A DNA stretch of 64,000 bases from Gnetum montanum (taxonomy: Eukaryota; Streptophyta; Gnetopsida; Gnetales; Gnetaceae). The position numbers and the translations under genes are program-made. The notes under the pieces are model-generated. The model did no database searches, was not told the origin of the DNA, and saw only the letters and a list, made by a program, of their open reading frames with translations. Every line of letters begins with the position of its first letter. Within the stretch, counting starts at the first letter, position 1. Positions 1-11,544 of this stretch are shown one piece after another. Location: the NCBI GenBank assembly GCA_015680685.1, contig MNCI01005012.1:169801-233800 (forward strand), in the 5' to 3' direction.

Positions 1-136
1 GTTGTTTTTGTTCATGCTTATAGGAAACTCCCACTTCAGGTTGTATACTCCAATCTTCATCGTCATATAGCTCATTGGTTCTCGAGTGAACTTCCTCACT
101 ACATGTGGCTTTATTATCATCTTGTAGGAGAGGCAT
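1..136 (-). CDS. gag: Element C gag, N-terminal fragment running off the window edge
   Basis: The minus-strand frame starts at the ATG whose first base is 136 and stays open for 45 codons to the edge. It begins MPLLQD and carries an acidic DDEDW segment. The same start and a similar sequence occur in element A gag (start 14566), where a stop has appeared, so C is better preserved. Gag is the structural protein that forms the particle packaging the element RNA. It lies about 110 nt inside the primer binding site, as expected for the first ORF of a Ty3/gypsy element. The rest of the element lies outside the window, so whether gag is intact is unknown. Confidence 0.6.
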   Translation of the reverse strand, partial: MPLLQDDNKATCSEEVHSRTNELYDDEDWSIQPEVGVSYKHEQKQ

Positions 137-248
137 TGTTGTGTGTGAATTTATGTGACTTTTTATAATTACTTCTTTTTAAGAGATATATCATTAAGTT
201 CTTTACAGCGACCTTGAATGATATAACTAATCTAGATAACTAGCACCA

Positions 249-266
249 TCCCTGGCAACGGTGCCA
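249..266 (-). other. Primer binding site of element C (tRNA-Asp type)
   Basis: Read on the minus strand, TGGCACCGTTGCCAGGGA lies one base inside the LTR. It matches the plant tRNA-Asp 3' end complement (TGGCGCCGTTGCCGGGGA) except for two bases. It fixes the 5' side of element C and its leftward direction. Confidence 0.85.
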
Positions 267-1054
267 ATGATGAGTGGTGAGGTACCCCTACACTCAACCA
301 TACTAAATGAGCATTGCACGTACGATCTGGTTGAACTCCGTAGATGGACTAGTTTTGGCACCTAGATAGTTAGCCTTAGGTCGCAATTTGCTGTCTTCCC
401 ACCTGGACTAGTATTGCATTTGTCATGTATGGTTTAGTCCAGATGAGGTGTATGATGTGTTCCTAATCTATGCTACTCCTGAAGGCAGTGGAAAATAATA
501 TTTAACTAAGTTAAAATAGGAGGAAAAGGGGTAAGAAAATCTAATCTAGCCTAAGTGCGACAAGAAACCGATTCCTTGATCAACCGTACACATCTTGGAC
601 CTTGTGTGTGACTACCATTGAGACTACCAAGCATAGATCCTAAGTACGCCACTGGGATTACCAAGAACAGATCCCAAATATGCCATTGGGTTACCAACTG
701 TAGATCCTAGCTACACCACTAGGCTACCAAGCAGTCACACTTAAATGCTTGTAATCAAGTCGTACTCGTTCTGCGTTCTAGGAGTTTAAGGGTGAGAGAG
801 AGAAAACAATAAATAACATTAAATAAATAAAAAATAAATAAATAACAAAGTGAATGCTGCAATGATGAAGTAATCTAGATATTTATTGTCGATCATGTGC
901 GTGTCCAAGTACAACACACTCGAATAAAGACACCGTACAATTACATTCACCACACTATGGGCAGACATGGGAAAAAATCTAACTCTGGAGGGATCAAACT
1001 GCCAGAGCTTCGCTACTCTAAAACTGGGATTAGAAACAAGGGAGAGCTGCCTCT

Positions 1055-1062
1055 TATTTATA
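1055..1062 (-). promoter_or_regulatory. TATA box of the C LTR
   Basis: TATAAATA on the minus strand, directly downstream of the palindrome array. The same box is at 9502-9509 and 15426-15433 in the two A LTRs. Confidence 0.8.
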
Positions 1063-1078
1063 GATATGGCGGTGCACT

Positions 1079-1292
1079 ATAATATCGCGTATGCGATATC
1101 ACAGGGGAAGACGCGATATCGCGTATGCGATATCGTGGGGGATGCGATATCGCGTCGGCTGTGATATCGCGTTGGCCACGATATCGCATATGCGATATTG
1201 CGGCCCATGCGATATCGGGGCTACTGATACAACAGGGCTGTGATATCACGGCGACTGATACAACAGGGCTGTGATATCATGACTGTGATATC
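1079..1292. repeat. GATATC palindrome array in the U3 of element C
   Basis: About ten exact GATATC sites in about 215 bp, many in the longer palindromic frame GCGATATCGC with spacers such as GTATGC. The array ends about 17 bp upstream of the TATA box. Its CpG content is high against a CpG-poor surround. See the finding on U3 arrays. Confidence 0.9.
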
Positions 1293-1318
1293 ACAGCCAA
1301 CAAATTCATGACTCATTA

Positions 1319-2010
1319 ATTAGGATCCACCTCAATCCTTGCTTGTGATATACTATGCCTCAAAACATTGCCCTCCTAGACCATTAGATGGATCTTTTGC
1401 CAATTGAGTTGAAGGTTGGTCTCCATACACCTCATTAGCACTTGCTCAAGGCAGTTCAAGGCTTGCTCAAATGTAGCACATAGGTGGAGAAGTCATCCAT
1501 GAAGACTTCCATCCCACTATCAATTTGCTATTGAAAGATACTAAGGACAAGTCATTGGAAAGTTGTAGGGACATTGCATAGACCAAATGGCATCTTTCTA
1601 TATGCAAAAGTCCTCCATGGACTTGTGAATGTTGTTTTGGCCTGATCTTTGAGTGTAATCTAAATTTGGTTATAGCCACTATAATAATCTAGAAAGGTAT
1701 AGAAGCAATGCCTAGAGATAGTGTCTAACATCTAGTCTAGAAATGACAATTGAAAATGATTTTTGTACATCATCATGTTCAATAGCCTGAAGTCACTACA
1801 GATCCTTCACTTGCCATCTTTCTTTGGCATGATCACAAGTGAGCTACCCCACTCACTATCCATAATGGCATAGATGAAGCCTGCCTTGAGGAGTTGTTCA
1901 ATCTCCTCCTTGACTATCTATTTGAGTTTGGAATTTAATTGTTGCTACAGTTTCCTTTTTGAATTTATGGAAGGATTAGTATAGATGTGATGCTAGCATA
2001 TCCTAAGATC
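1319..2010 (-). pseudogene. pol: Element D reverse transcriptase remnant
   Basis: Minus-strand frames give, in order, KEEIEQLLKAGFIY, SGYNQI, the fingers/palm segment KMPFGLCN, and the catalytic VFMDDFSTY (about 1478-1505), the Ty3-type FxDD motif. The EVFMDDF form is typical of Athila-like elements. Stops and at least one frameshift break the frame. It runs directly into the LTR of element C, whose insertion split it. Confidence 0.8.
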
Positions 2011-2654
2011 AATCCTAGTGAGTTTAGGATATAACCAAGAAAAGGTTGTTGGCCATTTGTTGATCACCTTTAATAGCTTATCTTTCTATTCAAGAGCAAG
2101 ATTGGCATTGATTATTACTAGCTTGTCATTTTTTAGAAAAGCATATTTCATGTTGGTAGGTATTGTTTTCAACTCTAGGGGCTCCTATTTAAAGCTTTCA
2201 AGGATTTCCAATTCTTTCCAATAAGTGTCATCAAGTTCATCATCAAAGTGTTGGTGATGAACTTGTTGTAGTTCATCCATGCCTTTAACATAGGCACTTG
2301 TTAAGCTCTAGTTGGTTCCATGCAAAGTGTTAAGCTACTTTTAGGATTAGCTATTAGCCACTAGATGCCCTCCTATTTTGTGGTTGTTGCATACAAGTAC
2401 CTTTGAATTTCTATCTCATCTACACATTATCTACATGCTATGATTAATGTACTTTTTACAAATCATAATTTCTGCACATAGTTGCATCCTATATCACTAT
2501 ATGCAATGCATGGAACTCTCTTCTTCTTTATCTTACCAAATGCATTTTCCTTGGAAAGCTCTAAGAAGAGGTCTGTAATACCCAACCATGCATCAATGGT
2601 ACTTAGCCAAGCCCTTTTCATGATGATTGAAAGGTCCCCCTTGCAATTATCAAC

Positions 2655-2880
2655 TCAGATCACCAAGAAATCAGCTAGATAGGACCACCCACAAATGGTG
2701 TTCATAATGTTCTCCACCAATCCCAAGGGAACAATGATGGACTAATTTTCCAAATCAAGATGAATGTTACTCTTCTTAGATGGAGGCAGGTTCCATGCCT
2801 TGTACATCTCATAAGAAATTAGATTTACACTAGGACTTGAGTCTAGAAGAGCTTTGCAAGGCTCATTCCCAATAATTTGT
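2655..2880 (-). pseudogene. pro: Element D aspartic protease remnant
   Basis: A frame reading ALLDSSPSVNLIS followed by MYKAWNLPP corresponds to the retropepsin active-site region, where the family norm is D-S/T-G. Here the glycine position reads serine (DSS). Element B has the matching segment at about 24835-24910. This enzyme would cut the Gag-Pol polyprotein; here it is inactive by sequence and by flanking stops. Confidence 0.65.
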
Positions 2881-2999
2881 AAGTAAATAAGGAGGCTCCT
2901 AGGATCATATCTTTTCTTGGGAAGATGGCTAGCCTTTATCTAACCAATTACCACATGAGTTAATATGACAGTATGCACTTTGGAAGGTGTTTGGTTTGA

Positions 3000-5200
3000 A
3001 AGGAAGTTGAACGAAGTGGATGTAGAGGATGAGGAAGAAGTAGGACTCTCAACTACATAAGACTATGAGCATGTTCTAGGACTATTGGTTTAGAAGAATG
3101 ATCTTTTTTTTAGGATTTGGTTTCCAAACTACTCAACTGAGGAGTGGACTATAAGTTAAAAACCCTACTAGTGTTACGATGTTGTGACTAGGCTGGAATT
3201 TCACCTTGCATTGGTGGAGAAAGTGGTAATTGAGTTGAGGATAGAGAGATATCTATAGAAGGATGAGGAGGATGGTGAGAAAAATGCAAATTTCCCTCAT
3301 GGAGATTGGACTCTATAGAACTCAAGAGGGTAGTAGTGGTGCTAGAATGAAGAATGACTAGAAGATTCACATGGAGAAATAGGTTGCTGAACATAGTGCC
3401 CATATGGATTAGGTTGCTAGTAAGGGTACTACTACCTCACTGGTGGCATCTCCCATGACTATGGGTGCTACCACTGATGGTACTACTCATAAGGTTCTAG
3501 TGGAGCTCCACTTGGATAGTAGGCTTGTTGCTAGTGGAGTTGCCTAGGGTTGCTTTGAAGATAAGGCAAACTTATGGGTGCTTTCCTTCTCATCAATTTA
3601 GGATTTAGAGCATACACCCCTAGACTCCTGCAAGTATGACACAATGGGGTAACATCCCTTAGGATGTTCATATTGGTAGATGTCACATCCACCATCATCA
3701 TCTATTTTGGACTCCACAACCTCCTCTACTATAGCAGCCTTGCCCTTACCTCTTTGGTGGGCACGTTCAACTTCCTTCCTTCTCCCATTATCATGATCAC
3801 TACTTTGCTCTTTGGATTCCTTTGTTACTTTCAAATTAGTTTAGAGCATTTCTTCCAAAGAGTCTAAAATTTTTTCTACCTTGAAATTTCATAGATAGAT
3901 TTCTGAATTGGTAAGGTCTTTCATTGCACCACCTTATCAAGTGGTGCCTTCTCCTCATTTTCATAGTACCAGACTTCCCTTTTTCTGATGGATGGATCCC
4001 AGTTGTACTCCTCTATATTTTTTCATTTTTCTCAACTCTTCTTCTTCTATGGCAACCTAATCAATCAACCTTTGGATCTTATGAACCCTTAATTCTGAAA
4101 GCCTTCCTTGGGGATAGAACCCAAGAGTTATCCTCATTTTTGTTTGAAGCCCATCTATGATATGGAAGAGCTACTCCCTTTGAGAATAATCATGGCTAGG
4201 ACATAGATGTAAAAGGTAATAGTACCTATCCATCACTGCATCCAAGGGATCATGTCTTTCTTGTTTGAAATCTTGGATTTGCATTCTTAGGTTGGACACT
4301 TGAGAGTATGTTTGATACTTGTTGTTAAATAGTTCAAGCATCGTACTCCATCTATGGATTGATTCTAGCTCCAAAGACTAGTATCAACTTTCAACTTCTT
4401 TTATGAGTGTCTATGGAAGCAAATTTAATTTTTGTCCTTTTTTCTCCACATTCTACAAGGAATAGGCATTGTGAAAGCCTTAAAGATGGTTTTGTAGATT
4501 GGAGTTGTATCCCCCTGTAAACTTGGGAAGATTGTTTATGTCCAACCACTTGATCTACCTATCTTTCACATGCCTCATTGAAATTATCACTACCTCTATT
4601 ATATACAACATATTTCAAGTTGCAAGCAAAGGCTCATCATAGTCATAGCCTTTATGATGGCCATGATGCCTATGATGCCCTCTGCTATCCCTTCTTTCAT
4701 GGTGGTGGGCCTCCTTTGATTTTCCACATCCTTAATCTTGACTATTTTGGCAGGCCCTCATCATAGTCACATCCTCTATAGCTTTAATTGAAGCTAGAGA
4801 AGGAAGAAGAGGATGACGAAGATGAAGAGGAAGGAGGAATAACATCACCATGGTGCTTGTCATCCCCTCTTCAATGATCATGGCCATGGTCATCATCATG
4901 ATGCCTATCCTCATCCTTGACATGACTCCCACCTTTAGATCCTCGATGATCATGGGACCTATTCTTACCTAAACCAAGATTATTTATGGTGGATTGTAAA
5001 TTATGGTTTAAGCCCCTTTCATTGAAACTAAGGGGAGGAGAGTCAGTGAAATGAGAACTAGAGAAGGGACCCTCACTATCTTTTTAACCTAGTAGGAACA
5101 AGGGGTTATTCAACCATTTTTCATTCATAGCACCTTTTCTATTACCAATCTCTTTCATGTTGTGCCTCAATGGAATGGTAATCCCTAGAGTTATGGTCTT
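3000..5200 (-). pseudogene. gag: Element D gag remnant
   Basis: The best-preserved piece is 4171-4374, with MLELFNNKYQTYSQVSNL and DPLDAVMDRYYYLL, the retrotransposon gag core also seen in B (about 23380-23520) and A (13487-13807). At about 3598-3834 a basic stretch is followed by an HPKGC segment equivalent to the zinc-finger-like CEICQYDHPKGC of B, with one cysteine replaced by tyrosine. About 4680-4930 is a His/Asp/Arg-rich low-complexity part. Stops and shifts are frequent. Confidence 0.65.
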
Positions 5201-5620
5201 GCACAACATATCCAGCATGGAGCTCTTGGATGCCCAACCTCATAAGAGTTTGTTAGAGCATCAAAGGAACTGATCAATTGAGTGACAACACAATGTTTCC
5301 TTCCATGTCCCTCCACCACATTTTCTCATCCTAATGTAGGATAAAGATGAAGTTAAGAACATACTCATCAAGATGAGTATATATCACTTGACATTATTGG
5401 GACACTAGCTAATTTGATTATTCATTCCTTTAATTTGATATGTGCTTAGATTATGGTAGAGAATCATTTTTGTGAGAAGAAGATATTTTGGATTAAATGA
5501 AAATAACAATGTAATTTTTACAATTATTATTATTATTTAAATGAATGAAACTTTAAGGTTTGATCCAACGATGTTGAATAATTTCCACTAAGTTCTTGAA
5601 AGTGCATGTAGCTAACTAAA

Positions 5621-5638
5621 TCCTTGGCAATAGCACTA
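5621..5638 (-). other. Primer binding site of element D (decayed tRNA-Asp type)
   Basis: Minus-strand TAGTGCTATTGCCAAGGA, adjacent to the LTR edge. Most differences from the tRNA-Asp complement are transitions. Confidence 0.7.
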
Positions 5639-5639
5639 A

Positions 5640-6535
5640 TGATGAGAAACAAGCATAGCCTACACCCAACCATACAAATCACTAGTATTCACTTAGTGAT
5701 CTAGTAAAATTTCAAAGACTTTAGATTTCTAAGTACACTAGTTCTAAGAGGTGAATCTAATCGTTGCAATTGTTGTCTTCCTAGTTCCACTTGTGAAGTA
5801 CAAGGATATGGTTAAATGTAACTAAGGCATATGATTTTTATCATTTTATATTTTATGAATTAAGTCATTTGAGTGCTAGAAATAAGGTAAATTTAATGGT
5901 TAATTAATATGATTAAACTAATAATTAACTAGCACTTAACTAATCATAACATAAGCATCCATTCCCCTTTTCTTTACACATCCTAAACACATTATAATGA
6001 TACTAGGTTGCCAAGTGTTAAGTGCTACTAGGATTACCAAGCATTAAGCATATGCTTGAAGTGGTTGTACTTATATGTACTATTTAAATAATATTAATTA
6101 ATTACTTAAAACATTAAAGTAAATTGCATGAATATTAAATGCTTAAAAAATAATTAATCTATTCCAAGTGCTGCAAGGCTTTATCAAAAAAGCTTGTCTT
6201 TATTACCATCCATATTGAAGTGCTCAGGTATAATAGTGCATGAAGAAAAATCTGTACACTCTTTGACTCCTACTTCAGGCACTCAGAAAATATTCTAACC
6301 CTTAAATGAAAAAATTGCAAGTGCTTCGCTACAACTATGAAAAGATTGCCATAAATGTGATGGGTAGGCACACATTTATAAGTGGAGATAGGGTGCCCCA
6401 TCAATAGGTAAACATCAAAGGATCAAATCCCACATCGATAGGATCATGTGAACAAGATCTTGTCGACAGGGTTGCATCAACGACACCTTGTCAACACTAT
6501 CCAACAATGTGATTGATCAAAAGGTTTACTAAGCA
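5640..6535 (-). repeat. LTR of element D
   Basis: Starts TGATGAG on the plus strand like the other LTRs, and on the minus strand aligns with the E LTR (33057-33910): a TATAAATG box (6373-6380), a 'tcatagttgtag' stretch, then a GGTAATAAAGACAAGC segment that resembles a polyadenylation signal region. Upstream of TATA is a loose set of ATCGAT/GATC/GTCGAC palindromes (about 6400-6500). The outer edge is approximate, because homology to E fades there. Confidence 0.65.
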
Positions 6536-8782
6536 TGACCTACCATCTACACCATTAGAAGAAGGTCCATCAAAGAAGTCCAAAGTCATCCCTATTGTTT
6601 GTAAATTTGTTGTATAAAAAAAAGAGATATCTCTACATGAAAAGTAGTAATAATATAGTGATGATTTCTTTCTTATCCCTCCTTCAAATTATGTTGATAT
6701 TATAGATTTTAAGTTGTTTATAGGTGTACAAATTCCTTATGTGGTTACCTTAGTGAAGAATAATCAAATCATAAATCTAACTAAGACAACACATACATTT
6801 ATAGCTTGTGTTGACTTAATGTCTATAAATACATGTATGATGATTAAAGCAAAAAATTAGCTATAACATATAATAATTCCATACTCTCATAAATGAAACA
6901 ATAATAAGAATTTTTGAGAGTAAGGATGTAGATGTAGCAACCAAAAAATGTATTAAACATTGGCTAAATTCTAGAGTATAGAATGTTCTAAATAATCATA
7001 AGTTCATAAAATATTAGTATATTTATTTGTGAAAGCCATGCTTGATTATGTTATATTTAGAGTGGAGAACAGTAAAGATAGTGAAATTTTGGAGGCTATT
7101 TATAAATTTTCACTTATTGAGAAAGAAAAATAATATTCAGACATAGTATTGCAAACTCAAATTACCAAATATGACAAATTAAGAAAAATTTTCATAATTT
7201 AACTTAGATTATAGAAAAATATAAAACAAAAATTAGCCCTAAACTCTAGCTACTAGATTAGGAACCAAGTCAAGTAGAAGCTCTACCTACTAAATCATGA
7301 ATAAGTGTTATGAAGATGAAGAAGCAAATGAGAGTTAGAAGATCTTAAAGGCAAGAGTTCAAAACTAAAGAAAGAAATAAAATATACTCATAAGACCAAT
7401 CAAGAACTTATAGGAGAGCATTAGACATTGTAGATCAATATCAAGAAAGCTAAATAATGGATGCATGTAGCAAGTATAGTTGTTGAAAAATATCATTTAA
7501 AGTTAAATGTAAAGAATCTAAAGTCACTAGATATCAAGAAGAACTTGTAACACTATGAAATGATATGAAACTCTTGAAAGTAACCATGAATCTAAATTAG
7601 CCTAAATTTTTTTCTTTATGAGATTTAGAAACATCAAATGATATAGTCATTAAAAAAGTTCTTCAATACATTAGTGAACATCCTCCTTCTACATCATCAT
7701 CTAAAATGGTTCCCACTATAGAAGCACAACCTCAAGTTATGGAATCATTGTTCATACCAAAACCTTCATCTTGTCTTGTTACTAGGATGGAATCCACTCT
7801 ATTCCTTCCATAGATTGGCATGATCTATTGTTACCTTAAGATACTAATAAAGAGAAGAAGTTTGTTGTGTTCATTTCAAAGTTTATTATTGTTTGTTCTT
7901 TCTCTAACGTCATGAGTTAAGTAATTTCATCAATCCTTATAGACGTATAATTTGATGTAACTCCTAATCATGAAGTGTTCTACTCTTGTAATCAATCATT
8001 ACAACTAAATGAATTTATAAGAAATAACAAATAAATTTATGAAACTAATTCTTGAAGATGAGTGTTAAACTACAAAAGTCAAAACTATAAATTCATTAGT
8101 TTCGTAATCATTCAAGACCATTTTTAACCATTCCTAATTAGTTCATAATAAGAAGATGAAACTTTTCTATGAAACATAAGTAAGCCAACAATAAGTTACA
8201 AAGTATGGAAAAAGTAAAACAACAAGAAAAGAGAATAAAAGATACTAAACATTCAAACAAGAAAGGGAATTATTAAAAAAGAAGAACATGAAAATAATAA
8301 GAAAGAGATATGAGATTCATATAATTTCCAATACACATAATGATGAAGAAGATGCAATTATTCATTTAAAAGTACAAATAAATAAAGAAGCTAATGTGAA
8401 ATAAAGATTTTGTAATAACCATTTAAGCACCATAAATTGTAACCAAATTTAAGAAGGAATTGTTGTAGAAGATAACAAATAAATCTCTTCAACACCAACA
8501 TCTAGTTTCTTAGATAAGAAGAGCAAGCTATCCAAAAGGTTAGGATGGTAAAGGAAAAAAGAAAGACTTATGCAAAATTATTTTGTAAAGTCTAGCTAAC
8601 CAAATAATCTCTTGTAAAGATGAGAAGAGCTAAGCTTGTAATGTACTAGCTAAGAACAAAGTTAGATAAAAAAAGATTGTAGAATACAAAGTAATATTAT
8701 TACAAAGAATGATGAATACATTCAAGATTATATATTTGTTAAATTGTCAAATATTCTATTAACTATTCTCATAAATCAAAAT
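6536..8782. other. AT-rich relic DNA, no gene identified
   Basis: No frame is convincing. About 8190-8360 is lysine/adenine-rich and a short FCNN..H....NC-like segment at about 8400-8460 could be a ruined zinc knuckle; about 7640-7800 has an open stretch with a Ser/Pro-rich run. The segment continues across the A insertion into the Copia polymerase at 15.9-17.7 kb, so it may be the 5' half of that element. I could not prove it. Confidence 0.35.
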
Positions 8783-9590
8783 TGATGAGTGGCGAGGTAC
8801 CCCTACACTCAACCATACGAATACGAGCGTTACACGTGCGATCTAGTCGAACTCCGTAGATAGACTAGTTGTGGCATCTAGATAGTTAGCCTTAGGTTGC
8901 AGTTTGTTGTCTTCCCACCTGGACTAGTATTAGCTTTTTCATGTATGGTTTAGTCCAGAGTGAGGTGTATGATGTGGTTTCTAATCTAACACTACTCCTG
9001 AAGGCAATGGAAAGTAATATTCACTAATCTAGGAGAGAGAGGATGAGGGAATCTAAACTAGCCTAAGTGTGATGAGAATCCATTCCTTGATTATCCATAC
9101 ACATCTTGGACTTCGTGCACAACTACCACTGGGATTACCAAGCGCAGATCCTAGGTACGCTACTGGGTTACCAAGTAGTCACACTTACATGCTCATAATC
9201 AAGTCATACTCATTCTACGTTTTAACATGAGTTTAAGGGTGAGAGAGATTAACTAGGAAAGAAGTAAATAAAAATTAATTAAATAATTAATCTAAGTGAA
9301 TGTTGAAATGATGAAGTAATCTCAATCTTTATTGCTAGTCATGTGCATGTCCAAGTACATCACACTCGAATAAGGGATGCCATACAATTACATTCACCAC
9401 ACTGCGGGCATACACGGAGAGGAAAAGGGTTGAGAAGAAAAATGAAAACTAAAATCAAAACTAACTCTAAACTAACTCCCCCTGATGATCTATCTACCTC
9501 TTATTTATAGATGAGGAGACAGGCTGTGATATCGTGGATGCATTATCGTGGGTGCGTTATTGTAGCTATCAGCAAATTCATGACTCATCA
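8783..9590 (-). repeat. 3' LTR of element A
   Basis: 808 bp, TGATGAGT...ACTCATCA. Aligns end to end with 14707-15579 except that the GATATC array upstream of TATA (TATA at 9502-9509) is reduced to one exact GATATC plus decayed units. Confidence 0.92.
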
Positions 9591-9600
9591 TACCCCCACG
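9591..9600 (-). other. Polypurine tract of element A
   Basis: Minus-strand CGTGGGGGTA abuts the LTR start TGATGAG. Element B has CATGGGGGTA at the same place (30337-30346). This is the plus-strand primer site. Confidence 0.8.
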
Positions 9601-10560
9601 ATTGAATGAAAACTCGTGCTCGAGTTAAAGTGAGAAAAAGCTCCATTGATTACACAGTGGATAAGCATGAGATTATTGACTGGCTAGAATGGATTCATGC
9701 CACTGTGTGGAGTCAGAACAAAATTAAGACACAACACAAAAGAAAATCCTATGATTACAAAATTGGATCGAACTCATGTAGTTCCTGGTGGTGGTGGCTC
9801 CTCCATGGGTGTCTTTCCCTTTTCTTGCACTCCAAGTCTTGGGATTTGATGGCGTTGAAGTATGGCCTAGAGTTTCTCCTCTTGTAAGGCCTTGAGTGCC
9901 TTGGCACATGTGTAAGTTTGCGCTTGTGCCATAGAGGCATCCCAGTCAGCCTTCTCTTTTTCTTCTGCCACCCTTTTATTCTCTGTCAATAGTTTATTAC
10001 GTTGCTCAGTTCTAAAAGTGTCCAGTTGGTTCTAAGCAATCTTTGGTCCTATATTTGGAAGGTTTAATACTTCTGAAATGGCTTGAACAGAGAAATCAAC
10101 CATCACACCACAATTATTAACCATGGTGCCTTCTTCTTTATTGTGCCAAAATTGGTACGTTTCCCCTAAGTACCAGGCACTGCTTTCAGAGAGGGTAGGC
10201 AATAATGGGGATCCTTTGAGGTGATCCCTAATGGCCTCTGGAGAAAATTCTATGAAAGGTCTAGAGTTTAATTCCATGATCACTACAGTGAATATGGACC
10301 TTTCATGGATGGTCTGAACACAATCCTAGGTTAGTGTGAGATATCGTCCTTGTTCAAACGCTACAACAGCTCCTTCTTCTACCTGCCTTGATTGTATAGT
10401 AGTAGGGTCTTTTTGGTGGATACTAAATGATTGTTCTCCATGCTCTATATATTGTTTGGTAGGATCTTGTCTTTCACCTCTCCTAGGTCATTCGATCACA
10501 CCTTGAGCAGGACCTTCCTATTGTCCGTGTTTCAGGGCCATTTGCAATCACACGGGGCCA
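9600..10560 (-). pseudogene. Extra 3' ORF of element A, resembling the putative plant transposon protein domain
   Basis: The clearest frame is 10032-10283 (83 codons), with FSPEAIRDHL, a Leu/Ser-rich middle and the tail VMVDFSVQAISEVLNLP. That tail has the V..V.FS..AIN..LGLP pattern I associate with the plant retrotransposon accessory domain found in Athila/Tat-type extra ORFs (PF20167-like; from memory, not searched). Further left, Lys/Arg-rich frames (to about 9724) may be its C-terminal part after a stop. It lies between the lost polymerase and the 3' LTR, the usual site for such accessory genes. Its function is not established. Element B shows no counterpart at that position. Confidence 0.5.
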
Positions 10561-10823
10561 ATTGTTAGTAAGGTTTTTACCAAAGTTAGGTTATACCTTA
10601 CTACTTACCTTAATAGATTTACTTTATTTCCATGTGATGTTAATTATTGGAAGAACATGTCCCTGAAAGATTATAATGGTGAGTCCTCTTTGCTTAGGTG
10701 GTTTCCAAATTTAATTTTTTGGTATAGCTAAGGGGATGAAATTGTTTTTAACACATTTTATTCTTAATTTTACAACTAATTACCCTTAAAGATGTCCTTC
10801 GGGCGATGATGAATTTCAAAAAA

Positions 10824-11544
10824 NNNNNNNNNNNNNNNNNNNNNNNNNNNNNNNNNNNNNNNNNNNNNNNNNNNNNNNNNNNNNNNNNNNNNNNNNNNNN
10901 NNNNNNNNNNNNNNNNNNNNNNNNNNNNNNNNNNNNNNNNNNNNNNNNNNNNNNNNNNNNNNNNNNNNNNNNNNNNNNNNNNNNNNNNNNNNNNNNNNNN
11001 NNNNNNNNNNNNNNNNNNNNNNNNNNNNNNNNNNNNNNNNNNNNNNNNNNNNNNNNNNNNNNNNNNNNNNNNNNNNNNNNNNNNNNNNNNNNNNNNNNNN
11101 NNNNNNNNNNNNNNNNNNNNNNNNNNNNNNNNNNNNNNNNNNNNNNNNNNNNNNNNNNNNNNNNNNNNNNNNNNNNNNNNNNNNNNNNNNNNNNNNNNNN
11201 NNNNNNNNNNNNNNNNNNNNNNNNNNNNNNNNNNNNNNNNNNNNNNNNNNNNNNNNNNNNNNNNNNNNNNNNNNNNNNNNNNNNNNNNNNNNNNNNNNNN
11301 NNNNNNNNNNNNNNNNNNNNNNNNNNNNNNNNNNNNNNNNNNNNNNNNNNNNNNNNNNNNNNNNNNNNNNNNNNNNNNNNNNNNNNNNNNNNNNNNNNNN
11401 NNNNNNNNNNNNNNNNNNNNNNNNNNNNNNNNNNNNNNNNNNNNNNNNNNNNNNNNNNNNNNNNNNNNNNNNNNNNNNNNNNNNNNNNNNNNNNNNNNNN
11501 NNNNNNNNNNNNNNNNNNNNNNNNNNNNNNNNNNNNNNNNNNNN
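10824..11544. other. Assembly gap (721 N)
   Basis: Unknown sequence inside element A. Open frames spanning it are artefacts. Confidence 1.

Larger units (their letters stand above)
268..1318 (-). repeat. 5' LTR of element C
   Basis: The 1051-bp LTR begins TGATGAGT and ends ACTCATTA on the plus strand, a decayed form of the TGATGAGT/ACTCATCA inverted ends seen in element A. The interior aligns along its length with the A LTRs (8783-9590 and 14707-15579). In minus-strand order it holds a GATATC array, a TATAAATA box (1055-1062), and the transcribed R and U5 parts. CG dinucleotides in the array are largely intact, unlike in A, which suggests C is the younger insertion. The five bases after it (1319-1323, ATTAG) should be one copy of the target duplication; the other is off the window. 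Confidence 0.9.
1319..6535 (-). mobile_element. Element D: 5'-truncated-in-window Ty3/gypsy (Athila-like), minus strand
   Basis: In minus-strand order: LTR (5640-6535), primer site (5621-5638), gag relic, protease relic, then reverse transcriptase up to 1319, where element C interrupts it. Integrase and the 3' LTR would lie left of C, outside the window. Gag, protease and RT motifs match element B closely (ELFN.KYQ, MYKAWNLPP, VFMDDFSTY), so both belong to one Athila-like, tRNA-Asp-primed lineage. Many in-frame stops and shifts show it is long dead. Confidence 0.8.

Noticed and set aside
249-266. tRNA gene or tRNA fragment
   Set aside because: Only the 18-nt primer site complement is present at 249, 5621, 14688, 22071 and 33912; no cloverleaf.
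1079-1292. CRISPR-like array
   Set aside because: Units are short palindromes without unique spacers, inside an LTR of a plant retrotransposon.
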